DNA of 64,000 nt from DASTFY01 sp963829955 (GTDB lineage Bacteria > Actinomycetota > Acidimicrobiia > Acidimicrobiales > Ilumatobacteraceae): NCBI GenBank assembly GCA_963829955.1, contig CAWHKS010000013.1, forward strand, positions 62,001 through 126,000, in the 5' to 3' direction. A program made the translations under genes and the position numbers. A model generated the notes under the pieces. That model worked only from the letters and a program-made list of their open reading frames with translations, searched no databases and had not been told where the DNA came from. This document shows, piece by piece, positions 1-8,507 of the stretch. Position 1 is the first letter of the stretch; each line of letters begins with the position of its first letter.

Positions 1-576
1 CGGCGGCTGCCAGGGTTGCAGCCAGTCCGTGGCGGGCCATCCCTCGGCGCCCGCCATCAGCTCGTACATGGTGGCGCCGTCGATGGACTCGCGCACGATG
101 TCGGCGTGCCCGGCGTGGCGACCGATCTCCTCCACCAGGTGCAGCAGCACCCAACGCAACGTCCAGGCGTCCACGTCCTGCGGGAACCACGGCACGCCCC
201 TCGGGACGGGCACCGGATGGTCGAGGTCGAGGTCCCGCACGATCGCGTCGGTCCGTCCGGCCACCGCGTCGAGCTGCGTCAGCGCGTCGGCCAGGGTCTC
301 GTCCTGACCCAGGGTGAAACCGTCTTCGTACTGCTCGGCACTCTCCTCCATCGAGCCGGTCGACGGCTGCTGGAGAACGGTGTCCATCCAGCTCTGCTCC
401 ATCGCGGCCACGTGCTTGACGAGCCCACCGACGCTCAGGGTGCCGGCCGTCGGTGTCTGGCGGGCCTGTTCGTCGGTCAGGCCATAGGCGGCGAAGCGGA
501 TGCCGTCGCGCTGCTGGTTCACGTAGGCAAGCAGGAGGTCGCGCTCATCGGTCAGCGGTGGAGCGTTTCCGGGCAT
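1..576 (-). CDS. DinB / DUF664-like protein (3' end outside window)
   Basis: A reading frame of 192 codons runs off the left edge, starting at an ATG at 576 with a GGAGG ribosome site seven bases upstream. The product begins MPGNAPPLTDERDLLLAYVN and has the four-helix pattern of the DinB superfamily: a helix with VKHVAAMEQSW and a later helix with LHLVEEIGRHAGHAD. These His residues are where the family binds a divalent metal. Actinobacterial DUF664 members are thought to be thiol (mycothiol)-dependent S-transferases or isomerases; substrate cannot be read here. The last visible residues, WLQPWQPP, look like the normal end of the family, so little is missing. Confidence 0.8.
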   Translation of the reverse strand, partial: MPGNAPPLTDERDLLLAYVNQQRDGIRFAAYGLTDEQARQTPTAGTLSVGGLVKHVAAMEQSWMDTVLQQPSTGSMEESAEQYEDGFTLGQDETLADALTQLDAVAGRTDAIVRDLDLDHPVPVPRGVPWFPQDVDAWTLRWVLLHLVEEIGRHAGHADIVRESIDGATMYELMAGAEGWPATDWLQPWQPP

Positions 577-750
577 GGGGATCCTCCGATCGTGGCGGGG
601 CGCCGAGGATCATGGTGCAACATCAAACAGGACATGTGCTGACCGGTTCTGAGCTCCCCCTGTCTCCGAGGTGCGAGTCAGGTCCACTCGGCGCGGCGAA
701 TCGACGTCGAATCGGCGGACGAGTGATATGAACGGATCCGACGGCCGCGG

Positions 751-1197
751 TCAGGCGGGGACGACCTCGACGACGCCGCTCATGCCGTACTCGTTGTGGC
801 CGGGGAGATGGCAGGCGAAGATCAACGCGCCCGTCTCGTCGAACTGGTACGTCGTCGAGGCCGTGGCGTTGGGTTCGACGGTCACCTCGCCAGGGCGCGG
901 TGGATGGACGGCCTCGGTGCCGGTGGCATGACGGGCGTGGACGTCCGGTGGGCCGAGGATGAGCTCGTGGCGGATGGGGTCGTGGTTGCGCAACACGAAG
1001 CGCACGCGGGTGCCCTCCCGGACGCGGACCCGAGAGGGTGTGAACCGCGTGTAGTCGATGTCGAGCACGACATCGACCTCACCCGGACCGAGCACCCCCG
1101 ATTGCCCTCCCTCCGCCCGGTCCAGCCGGAAGGCGCCAACCGTCACAACGACCGCGGCGACCAGGGTCGCCGACAACGCGGCGGCCAGGCCCTTCAC
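751..1197 (-). CDS. Membrane-anchored or secreted cupredoxin-domain protein
   Basis: 148 aa. Residues 1-24 form a signal peptide or membrane anchor. The rest is a cupredoxin-like beta-barrel with a complete type 1 copper site: His77 (IRHEL), Cys129, His134 and Met139 in the order Cys-x4-His-x4-Met (CHLPGHNEYGM). Such proteins are extracytoplasmic single-electron carriers or copper-binding proteins. Its ATG overlaps the stop codon of the upstream DUF2330 gene by four bases (1194-1197), so the two are translationally coupled and probably work together at the cell surface. The electron partner is not in the window. Confidence 0.85.
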   Translation of the reverse strand: MKGLAAALSATLVAAVVVTVGAFRLDRAEGGQSGVLGPGEVDVVLDIDYTRFTPSRVRVREGTRVRFVLRNHDPIRHELILGPPDVHARHATGTEAVHPPRPGEVTVEPNATASTTYQFDETGALIFACHLPGHNEYGMSGVVEVVPA

Positions 1198-2318
1198 GCC
1201 ACCGCCCCGCGATCACGGACCATGCGCCGCACCGCGAGCACGGCACCGAACGTCAGCGCACCGGCAACCGCCCCGGCCCCGAACGGCCACAGCGACCGCC
1301 CATCGGCCGGCGGAGCGACATCGATCGAGCGGGCCTCGACCGCCGGGGGAGCGTCGGGCACCTCTGCGGGAGCGGCCGCGGACACTGCCGGCGGCGCGGC
1401 CGGCAACGACTGGATCCCGGCGTCCACCGGCGCGGGCGCCAGACCTCGTTGCGCGGACACGGCCAGGTCGTAGTCGAGGTCACCGGCGGAGGCCTCCAGC
1501 CGCAGGTAGGTCAGCCACATGGAGTCGGGCACCCATTCCATCCCCTTATCGGACCGGAGGTCGGCCAGCAGCCCGCCGGACGCCGCGGTGCTGCGCTCCA
1601 CGGTCAGGCCAGACCCGCCGGCCAGCAGCTGCGGACGGTCGTCCGTGAGGAGGTAGACGTCGGCATCGATCACCTGCGATGCATCCGCACCCAGCCCGAG
1701 GATGCGCAACGGCACCCAGGGCTGGTCAGTGGGGATGGTCAGCATGATCGGCGTGCCGTCGCCGCTCTGCTGGCCGAGCGCGGCGGCCCGGCTGGCGTCG
1801 AAGCGGGCGGCCATGAAGATCGGGCTGCGTGACGCGTAGAAGTCGAGGATCTCGGGCGCGTCCGGCGTGAGGAAGAACCCGTTGTCGAGCGCCCAGCGCC
1901 CGACCTCGTCGCCCCCACCCTTGAGGATGGTGATGTCGAGGGCGTCGATCTTCGTCTCGAGGATCACCTCCGCCGCCGCCGGCGCTTCGGTCGCGGCCGC
2001 CGCGGTCGATGCCGCGAAGTCGGCGGGTGGCGCGACCTCGAGCGCCAGCCGCTGGAGCGTCCAGTCACCGCCGCGCTCGACCGTCGTGGGCACGTCGGGG
2101 AGCGGGATGATCGACCCCACCTCTTTGCCCTCGCCGACGAACTCGAACGACGTGACGTACCGCTCGACGCCGTCGTGATACGCGGCGAGGGTCGACGTCC
2201 GCACGAGCTGGATGGTGCCGTTCTCCCCCACCAATCCGCCGCAGGCGATGGCCGGCGTGACCAGCCCCACCACGGCGCCCGCCGCCACCGCACCTCCGAC
2301 CACCAGTCGTCCGCGCAT
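1194..2318 (-). CDS. DUF2330 domain secreted/membrane protein
   Basis: 374 aa. A signal peptide covers about residues 1-25, with mature sequence from CGGLVGENGTIQL, the conserved opening of DUF2330. A long extracytoplasmic region follows, then an Ala/Pro-rich linker (about 290-340) and one C-terminal membrane helix (WPFGAGAVAGALTFGAVLAV) ending in basic residues. The N-terminal signal plus C-terminal anchor places the domain outside the membrane. No function is established for DUF2330. The gene is first of a two-gene unit with the cupredoxin, overlapping it by four bases. Confidence 0.8.
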   Translation of the reverse strand: MRGRLVVGGAVAAGAVVGLVTPAIACGGLVGENGTIQLVRTSTLAAYHDGVERYVTSFEFVGEGKEVGSIIPLPDVPTTVERGGDWTLQRLALEVAPPADFAASTAAAATEAPAAAEVILETKIDALDITILKGGGDEVGRWALDNGFFLTPDAPEILDFYASRSPIFMAARFDASRAAALGQQSGDGTPIMLTIPTDQPWVPLRILGLGADASQVIDADVYLLTDDRPQLLAGGSGLTVERSTAASGGLLADLRSDKGMEWVPDSMWLTYLRLEASAGDLDYDLAVSAQRGLAPAPVDAGIQSLPAAPPAVSAAAPAEVPDAPPAVEARSIDVAPPADGRSLWPFGAGAVAGALTFGAVLAVRRMVRDRGAVA

Positions 2319-2386
2319 GCCAGTCCCCTTCCCCGAGGTTTCTGCGATGCGCGTTGGACGACCGGTCCCGCCGGTCGGTTCCCGAC

Positions 2387-3172
2387 CTAGCCGGCGACGG
2401 CGAACTGCACGGTGCCGAGCGAGGTGAACTCGGCGGCGATCACGTCACCGGGGCCGAAGCGGATCGCCTTGATGAACGATCCCGAGAGGATGACGTGTCC
2501 CGCCTCCAGGGGCACACCGAAGCTGTGCAGCTTGTTGGCCAGCCAGGCCACGGCGTTGATCGGGTTGCCCATCACGGCTGAAGCGACCCCGGTGTCCTCG
2601 ATGACGGCGTTCTTCGTCAGCGTCACGCCGATCGAGCGCACGTCGATCTCACCGAGGCCGACGGGGTTGCCGCCGAGCACGACCAGGCCTGATGACGCGT
2701 TGTCGGCGATGGTGTCGACGAGCACACCCCGCTCGTTGAAGCGACGGTCGACGATCTCGATGCAGGGCAGCACGAAGTCCGTCGCCCGCACGACATCGGC
2801 CGCGTTGACCGACGGGCCGACGAGCGGCGAGTGCAGCACGAAGGCCAGCTCGGCCTCCGCCAGCGGCGCGAACAGCCGGTCGGTCGGGATGACCGAGCCC
2901 TCGGCCACGAACAGGTCGTCGAGGAGGACTCCGTAGTCCGGCTCGTTGATGCCGGCCGCCTCCTGCATCGGCCGGGACGTGAGCCCGATCTTGTGGCCCT
3001 TGAGGATGGCGCCGGACTGGAGCTTGGCTTCGGCGACCAGCCGGGAAATGCGGTACGCGTCCTCCACCTCGGCGTCCGGATACGTCACCGAGACGGGCGG
3101 GATCGTGACATGGTCCCGCGCCGCGCCCAACAGGGCATCGGCCGCCTGGTGGCGCTGCGCGTCACTCAACAT
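2387..3172 (-). CDS. 2-oxo-hepta-3-ene-1,7-dioate hydratase-like enzyme (HpaH/MhpD family)
   Basis: 261 aa, full length for the FAH-fold hydratase/decarboxylase family. HpaH-like features are the start MLSDAQRHQAADALL, the GHKIGLTSRPMQ segment and EPDYGVLLDDLF. Metal-binding acidic residues are visible in AEAELAFVL and PCIEIVDRRF. Family members add water to, or decarboxylate, 2-oxo-enoate products of aromatic ring cleavage, using Mg2+ or Mn2+. The start overlaps the end of the HpaB-type monooxygenase gene by 11 bp, making this the last gene of a four-gene catabolic operon. 4-oxalocrotonate decarboxylase or 2-oxopent-4-enoate hydratase activity cannot be excluded. Confidence 0.85.
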   Translation of the reverse strand: MLSDAQRHQAADALLGAARDHVTIPPVSVTYPDAEVEDAYRISRLVAEAKLQSGAILKGHKIGLTSRPMQEAAGINEPDYGVLLDDLFVAEGSVIPTDRLFAPLAEAELAFVLHSPLVGPSVNAADVVRATDFVLPCIEIVDRRFNERGVLVDTIADNASSGLVVLGGNPVGLGEIDVRSIGVTLTKNAVIEDTGVASAVMGNPINAVAWLANKLHSFGVPLEAGHVILSGSFIKAIRFGPGDVIAAEFTSLGTVQFAVAG

Positions 3173-4655
3173 GGCTCAGACCCCCCGACGAATCCGGAGC
3201 GCGGCCGGCGGCCAGGATGCCGTCCACGAGCGCATGAGGTCGACTGCGATCCGAGTACACCATGTACGCCCCGATCCGGTTGGTCCTGGCCGAGGCCAGG
3301 TAGTTGCGTTCGTACAGATCGTTGCGGGCTCCGAGCCCGGAGCCCACGAAGTCCCACGCCAGCCGGTACAGGGCGGCGCGCCGCTCGGCGTCGACGTCGC
3401 CGGCGCCGTGCAGGAACTCGTCGATCAGCGGGCGGAGGCGGCCATCGTCGAGCATGGCGCGGCTGGGCGTGGCCAGCAGGTTGTGGCTGCCGATCGTCAC
3501 GAGGATGTCGCGCACGCGCGGGAACCACACCGCCAGCTGCGCGCGCATGGGGTGCAACGGTCTCCCGTCCGGGAACCAGACGCCCTCACCTCTGTCGTAG
3601 GCGTGCTCCTCGGCCAGGAGCACGGCGCTGCGGGTGATCTCGACGTAGCCGTGCAGCTCTCCGAGCATCTCGAGGGTGTGCGGGCTGGAGTCGTTGACGG
3701 CCTCGGCCATCAGCGAGGCGAGCCCGTAGGCGAACTCCAGCTTCGTGAGGGCCCGCAGGGTGGTCTGCTGCATGATGTTCGCCCACCAGGCCGTGGGCAG
3801 CATGACCCCGGAGTAGACCTCCGCGTCACCGTCGATGAACACCCGGTCGCGCGGCACCTCGACGTCGTCGAAGATCACGAACGCGTCCTGCTCGTCGAAT
3901 CGGTGCGACAGCGGACGGTCGAACGGATCGGCACCCGGGGTGGAGGCGCTGTCGCGGCAGAGGAAGATCAGGCCGGGCGTGCTGACGGGGATGGAGAAGC
4001 TCAGCGCGTAGGTGTCGGGCGTGCCCGGAGGGAGGGGATGGCCGGGGTAGACGGCGATCTCGTCGGCGAACGGCGCCAGCGTGGCGAGAATGCGGGCGCC
4101 GCGGACGACGATCCCGTGCTCGGTGTCGGCCACCTTGTGGAGCGGCACCGGGTTGCCGGCGAAGCTGCTGTCCTTCAACCGGTCGATGGTCGGGTGGATG
4201 ATGGTGTGGGTCAGCGAGAGGTCCTCGCGAGCTAGTTGCGTCTGGAACGACTGCAGGTTGGCGACGCCCTCCTCGTTGCGGCCCTTCGGTCCGGCCCAGG
4301 CGGTGCGCTCCCCCGCGAAACCGGCGAACGTCACGTTCATGTAGTCGGGCGTGCGACCCATCAGCCCGACCGTGCTCTCGGCGATGCGGAGCAGCCCGTG
4401 GCGCCTCCGCTGCAGGTCCTCCTTGCTGCGGGGGATCATGTGGCTGACGTTGACGGGCTCCCCGGTCGCGGGGTCGGGCATCAGACACTCGGCGGCGAAC
4501 TCGTGCTGGCGGTCGAAGACGCCAGCAAGCGCCTGGGCCGCGCCGGCCAGGGCGGGGTGGGTGGTGACGTCATCGACGCGCTCGTCCCCGAGCCACAGCT
4601 CACGGTTCGTCCGGCGCAGCCCCTTCAGGTACTCCTCGCCTGTCCTCGCCCCCAT
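3162..4655 (-). CDS. 4-hydroxyphenylacetate 3-monooxygenase-type flavin oxygenase (HpaB family)
   Basis: 497 aa from the ATG at 4655, which overlaps the upstream TGA by one base (TGATG); a longer frame to 4694 exists but MGARTGEEYLKGL matches the family start. The acyl-CoA-dehydrogenase-like fold of HpaB/PvcC enzymes is seen: N-terminal domain, a central beta region with GNPVPLHKVADTEHGIVVRGARILAT, and a C-terminal helical domain with SGVMLPTAWWANIMQQTT. These two-component monooxygenases hydroxylate phenols ortho to the OH using FADH2 supplied by a separate reductase; no reductase gene lies nearby. The genes on both sides suggest aromatic or heteroaromatic breakdown; the true substrate is unknown. 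Confidence 0.85.
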   Translation of the reverse strand: MGARTGEEYLKGLRRTNRELWLGDERVDDVTTHPALAGAAQALAGVFDRQHEFAAECLMPDPATGEPVNVSHMIPRSKEDLQRRRHGLLRIAESTVGLMGRTPDYMNVTFAGFAGERTAWAGPKGRNEEGVANLQSFQTQLAREDLSLTHTIIHPTIDRLKDSSFAGNPVPLHKVADTEHGIVVRGARILATLAPFADEIAVYPGHPLPPGTPDTYALSFSIPVSTPGLIFLCRDSASTPGADPFDRPLSHRFDEQDAFVIFDDVEVPRDRVFIDGDAEVYSGVMLPTAWWANIMQQTTLRALTKLEFAYGLASLMAEAVNDSSPHTLEMLGELHGYVEITRSAVLLAEEHAYDRGEGVWFPDGRPLHPMRAQLAVWFPRVRDILVTIGSHNLLATPSRAMLDDGRLRPLIDEFLHGAGDVDAERRAALYRLAWDFVGSGLGARNDLYERNYLASARTNRIGAYMVYSDRSRPHALVDGILAAGRAPDSSGGLSHVE

Positions 4656-6916
4656 CAGGGGCGACCTCCTTGCCCTTCCCGCACAGCCCGCCACACGCGT
4701 TCCGGCGTGATCGGAGTGTCGATGTGCAGCACGCCGAGATGAGACACGGCGTCGATCACCGCGTTCTGGACAGCGGGGATGGCGCCGATCGTTCCGGATT
4801 CACCGAACCCCTTCGCCCCGAGCTCGTTGACGTAGGTCGGGGTCTCCATGTGCACGACCTCGAACATCGGGAGCTCGGCGGCCGAGATGACGGGGTAGTC
4901 GGCGAAGTTGGTCGTCACCGGGTTGCCGTCCTCGTCGTATCGGATGGCTTCGAGCAGAGCCTGCGCGATGCCCTGGGCGAGGCCGCCGTGCACCTGGCCC
5001 TCGGCCAGCATCGGGTTGAGCACCTTGCCGGCGTCGTCGACGGCGACATGACGGACGAGCCGGATCTGACCGGTGACGGTGTCGACCTCGACCACCGCGA
5101 CGTGGGCGCCGAAGGGGAACGTCGGCGTCGACGCGCTGAAGTCCGACACGCCGGACAACGGCACCCGCGATCGCTCGGCCAGCGCCGCCCAGTCGACTGA
5201 GAGGCTCGGTGTCCCGGCCACGTGGAACGCGCCACCAGCGGGGTCGAACACCACGTCCTCGCCGGAAGCTTCCAGCAGTTCGGCCACCTCCTGGCGGGCC
5301 GCCTCCACCAGCTTGTGCGAGGCGTCCGCGACGGCCGCGCCTGCAAGTTGGACGGAACGTGAGCCGACGGTCAGCCCGCCGACGGGCACGAGATCGGTGT
5401 CGCCGTGCACGACCTCGACGTCGTCCATGGCGACGCCCATGCGGTCGGCCACGATCATCGACCACACCGTGTCGTGGCCCTGCCCGAAGGGCGTGGCACC
5501 GCTGGTGACCTTGATGCGGCCGCCAGGGAGCAGCTCGACCGACCCGTACTCCGATGACGGGCCACCGGCCGTGATCTCCACGTAGGCCGACAGGCCGATG
5601 CCGAGCTGCATGACGCCGCCCTCCTGCCGCCGGCGCGCCTGGTCGGCGCGAAGAGCGTCGTAGCCGGCACTCTCCAGCGCCCGCCGGAGCGCCTCTGGGT
5701 AGTCGCCCACGTCGTAGAAGGTGCCGATCCCCGTCGTGTAGCCCTCGAGGAAGCGCGGCACGAGGTTGCGCCGCCGCACCTCGGCGGGATCCATGCCGAT
5801 CTCGACGGCGAAGCGGTCCATCGCCCGTTCGATGGCCACCGCGGCCTCCGGCCGGCCCGCGCCCCGGAAGGCCGTGACCGGTGCCGCCGTCGTCACCACC
5901 GACACCGACGAGAAGCCCACGTTGTCGAGGTGGTACACGCCCGTGAGCATGCGCTGGGTCATCGCCGGGAGGAAGGCGCCCATCACGGGGTATGCGCCGG
6001 CGTCCTGCACCACGTCGAGCTGATAGGCGGTGACCTGCCCGTCGCGCGTGCCGCCGATGGTGAGGTGCTGGAGTTGGCCCCGACCGTGGGGCATGGCCAC
6101 CATGTTCTCCGACCGGGTCTCGGTCCAGCGCATCGGCCGGCCGAGCCGGCGGGCGAACCAGCCCAGCATCATCTCGTCCGCCTGGCAGCGAGACTTGGCG
6201 CCGAAGCCACCGCCCACGTCGGGCACGATCACCCGGATCTGCTCCGGGGGCAGGTCGTACACCGAGCAGAGGGCGTCTCGCGCCGGGTGTGCTCCTTGGC
6301 AGGCCGAGTAGTGGACGAGCCGGCCGTCGTCAGTCCAGTAGGCGGCGCCTGACCGGGGCTCGATGGGCGCCGCCGTCATGCGCTGGTTCTCCACCCGCAG
6401 CGAGACGACGACCTCGCACCCGCTGAAGTCGGCCCGCTGCTCCGACTTCAGGCGGAAGGCGGCGTTCGTCCCGACCTCCGGGAACAGCAGGACCTCGTCG
6501 GTCGCCGCAGCCTCCGGATCGACGAGCGGCGGGAGCGGGTCGTAGTCCACCACCACGAGCTCGGCGGCGTCGGCGGCGAGGTACCGGTCCTCGGCGACGA
6601 CGGCCACGATGGGCTCGCCCGCGAACCGAACGACGTCCGTGGCCAGCAGCGGCCGCCGCATGCCGTCCGGCAGCATTGGGAGCGTGTGGGCGATGAGGGG
6701 GAGGCCGAGGTCGGCGCTCGTGAACACACCCAGCACGCCTGGCTGCTGGGAGGCGTCTTCGGTGTCGATGTCCACGATCCGCGCGTGCGCGTAGGTCGAG
6801 CGGACATACGTCACCCATGCTGCGCCGTCGAGCGCGACGTCCTCGACGTACGTGGCGGCGCCGGTGAGGAAGCGGGGGTCCTCGATCCGCTGGACGCGGT
6901 TGCCGAGGATGCTCAC
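4655..6916 (-). CDS. Molybdenum hydroxylase large subunit (xanthine dehydrogenase/CoxL form II family)
   Basis: 753 aa with a GTG start at 6916. N-terminal residues (LGNRVQRIEDPRFLTGAATY) and the rest match the molybdopterin-cytosine-dinucleotide-binding large subunit of aldehyde oxidase/CO dehydrogenase-like enzymes. The active-site loop reads AFRGAGR, close to the AYRGAGR of form II CoxL homologues and not the CO-oxidising form I loop. The catalytic Glu is present near residue 706 (GFGESG). The [2Fe-2S] and FAD subunits normally encoded beside it are missing. The product probably hydroxylates an aromatic, heterocyclic or aldehyde carbon ahead of the HpaB-type step. The repeat at 6911-7037 occupies its whole upstream region and contains the start codon. 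Confidence 0.88.
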   Translation of the reverse strand: MSILGNRVQRIEDPRFLTGAATYVEDVALDGAAWVTYVRSTYAHARIVDIDTEDASQQPGVLGVFTSADLGLPLIAHTLPMLPDGMRRPLLATDVVRFAGEPIVAVVAEDRYLAADAAELVVVDYDPLPPLVDPEAAATDEVLLFPEVGTNAAFRLKSEQRADFSGCEVVVSLRVENQRMTAAPIEPRSGAAYWTDDGRLVHYSACQGAHPARDALCSVYDLPPEQIRVIVPDVGGGFGAKSRCQADEMMLGWFARRLGRPMRWTETRSENMVAMPHGRGQLQHLTIGGTRDGQVTAYQLDVVQDAGAYPVMGAFLPAMTQRMLTGVYHLDNVGFSSVSVVTTAAPVTAFRGAGRPEAAVAIERAMDRFAVEIGMDPAEVRRRNLVPRFLEGYTTGIGTFYDVGDYPEALRRALESAGYDALRADQARRRQEGGVMQLGIGLSAYVEITAGGPSSEYGSVELLPGGRIKVTSGATPFGQGHDTVWSMIVADRMGVAMDDVEVVHGDTDLVPVGGLTVGSRSVQLAGAAVADASHKLVEAARQEVAELLEASGEDVVFDPAGGAFHVAGTPSLSVDWAALAERSRVPLSGVSDFSASTPTFPFGAHVAVVEVDTVTGQIRLVRHVAVDDAGKVLNPMLAEGQVHGGLAQGIAQALLEAIRYDEDGNPVTTNFADYPVISAAELPMFEVVHMETPTYVNELGAKGFGESGTIGAIPAVQNAVIDAVSHLGVLHIDTPITPERVWRAVREGQGGRP

Positions 6917-7037
6917 TGGTGCTCCATCGGATCGTGGGAGCGGTCATGGGCGTCGCCGTTGCCAGGTGCACCAGCGAGCTGTCCGCCGCCTTGCGGCGGA
7001 CAATGCACCGTGAAATGGAGGTCGCTTCGCTCGCTCA
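6911..7037 (-). repeat. Dispersed two-stem intergenic repeat, copy 1
   Basis: On the minus strand this 127-nt segment fills the space between the FAH-family gene and the molybdenum hydroxylase gene and ends on GTGAGC, the first two codons of the latter. It is about 87% identical by eye to 51147-51270. It opens with the box TGAGCGAGCGAAGCGA. A 10-bp perfect stem with 3-nt loop follows (plus strand 6980-7002). A second stem pairs 6965-6979 with 6911-6925 (13 Watson-Crick pairs, one G-U, one mismatch of 15) around a loop of about 39 nt. The GTG start codon lies in that second stem. Confidence 0.85.
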
Positions 7038-7045
7038 CGGCACCG

Positions 7046-7954
7046 TCACGAGGGCGACGGGACCGCTTCGACGACCGCCTGTGCGGCGGCCTTCTCGACA
7101 TCTCGCTCGGCCCACCAGTCACCGCCGTAGGCGACGCGAAGGATCCCTTCGGTGTCCTGCTGCGCCTGATGGCCGACTGGGTGGCTCGGCGCCGGGCACT
7201 CGGCCACGTTGTTGGTCAACCGACCCACGCCGGTGACCTCGACCTCCACCACGTCGCCGAGCTGCATCGGCCGTGAGTTGGCCGGGGTGCCGGTGAGGAT
7301 GACGTCGCCGGGCAGCAGCGTGATGTGACGGCAGAGGTCGGCGAGGATGTAGTCGATAGGGAACGTCATCTCGGCGATCGGTCCTTCTTGGACGACGGCG
7401 CCGTTGATGTAGGTCCGCAGCGTCGACTCCCGGATGTCGACGCCTGACACAAGACCGGGGCCGATCGGGCAGTAGCCGTCCTGGCCCTTGACCCGCAGCA
7501 TCGAACCGGCGTCGGTCTCCCGGAAGTCGTGCAGACCCACGTCGTTCGAGGGCGCGAAGCCGGCCAAGTGATCCCACACGTCCTCCCGGGAGACGTTGCG
7601 CATGGGACGACCGACGACGGCCGCGACCTCGCCCTCGTAGTTCATGAGCTGGCAGTCGGCGGGGCGGTACAGCACCCCTCGATGGCTGTTGAGGGCGGTG
7701 GTCGGCTTCTGGAAGTAGGTGGGCGTGGTAAGGGCCGGGGCCCGGAACTCGACCCTGCGCGAGTCGTAGTTGAGGTGGATGCACAGGATCTTGGAGGGAT
7801 CGCACGGCGGCAGGTAGGTGACGGTGGACTCGGGCACCCGCCGGCCGTCCATGAGCACCAGCTCGCTGCCGTCGTCGGACGGGCTCACCCACTGCGGAGT
7901 GCCACCATCGAGGATGCGGCGGATCTCGCGCCGCGGACCGTCGAGCACGCTCAT
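7046..7954 (-). CDS. Fumarylacetoacetate hydrolase-family protein
   Basis: 302 aa from the ATG at 7954, preceded by AAAGGGGG. The reading frame is open further upstream, but that part lies antisense to the HbpS-like gene. A short N-terminal region (about 1-90) is followed by the FAH catalytic domain, with metal-binding NYEGEVAAVVG, the GFAPSNDVGLHDF segment and LPGDVILTGTPAN near the end. Close families are 5-oxopent-3-ene-1,2,5-tricarboxylate decarboxylase/isomerase (HpaG), acylpyruvases and FAH itself. Placement at the head of an operon with HpaB- and HpaH-like enzymes favours a ring-cleavage product isomerase or decarboxylase. Confidence 0.85.
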   Translation of the reverse strand: MSVLDGPRREIRRILDGGTPQWVSPSDDGSELVLMDGRRVPESTVTYLPPCDPSKILCIHLNYDSRRVEFRAPALTTPTYFQKPTTALNSHRGVLYRPADCQLMNYEGEVAAVVGRPMRNVSREDVWDHLAGFAPSNDVGLHDFRETDAGSMLRVKGQDGYCPIGPGLVSGVDIRESTLRTYINGAVVQEGPIAEMTFPIDYILADLCRHITLLPGDVILTGTPANSRPMQLGDVVEVEVTGVGRLTNNVAECPAPSHPVGHQAQQDTEGILRVAYGGDWWAERDVEKAAAQAVVEAVPSPS

Positions 7955-8054
7955 CAGGCCCCCTTTCGCTGCTGGCGGAGTGTACGTTCCCGGCCCCCGG
8001 CGAGAGGAAGCCAGGGTCGTTGACACCCGGCGAGCCGAGCAGCATCCTCCGGCC

Positions 8055-8489
8055 ATGACCGACACCACCGACACCGTCCCTTCGGACTCGATCTCGCTGG
8101 CCGGGGCCCGACGCGTCCTCGACGCCGCCCTGACCCACGCCGAATCGATGTCCCGCCTCATGTGCATCACGGTGTGCGACAACGCGGGGGATCCGGTGCT
8201 GAGCGCCCGCATGGACGGCGCGCCGCGCCTGACGGCCAAGATCGCGGCCGACAAGGCGTGGACGGTGGCCTCGTTCAACGGCCTGTCGACCCACGAATGG
8301 TGGCCGATGATCGAGCACAACCCTGCGCTGGTCCACGGCATCACACACACGCCGCGCCTCATTGTCTTCGGCGGCGGCGTGGCAATTCGCGTCGACGGCC
8401 ACGTGGTCGGCGCGATCGGCGTGTCGGGCGGCTCGTCCGAGGACGACCGCGCCGTCGCCGAGGCAGGAGCCGCCGCGCTCGGTCCCTGA
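8055..8489 (+). CDS. HbpS/GlcG family (DUF336) heme-binding-like protein
   Basis: 144 aa. The N-terminal helix LAGARRVLDAALTHAES, the ITVCDNAGDPVLSARMDGA strand-turn and the C-terminal GHVVGAIGVSGG match the GlcG/HbpS fold. HbpS in Streptomyces is an extracellular heme-binding modulator of a sensor kinase, while many homologues sit with catabolic genes and have unknown roles. No signal peptide is visible, so this one is probably cytoplasmic. It is divergent from the FAH-family gene across 100 bp, suggesting shared control with the aromatic operon. No strong ribosome site precedes the ATG. Confidence 0.82.
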   Translation: MTDTTDTVPSDSISLAGARRVLDAALTHAESMSRLMCITVCDNAGDPVLSARMDGAPRLTAKIAADKAWTVASFNGLSTHEWWPMIEHNPALVHGITHTPRLIVFGGGVAIRVDGHVVGAIGVSGGSSEDDRAVAEAGAAALGP

Positions 8490-8507
8490 TCGCGCGAACG
8501 CCCTCCG

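Noticed and set aside
6919..7050. Antisense frame across copy 1 reading HRIVGAVMGVAVARCTSELSAA, similar to one across copy 2
   Set aside because: Similarity follows from the DNA repeat; differences occur at first, second and third codon positions alike, so there is no sign of protein-level selection.
8055..8362. N-terminal extension of the FAH-family gene up to 8362
   Set aside because: It is antisense to the HbpS-like gene and lacks FAH-family similarity; ATG 7954 has a ribosome site.
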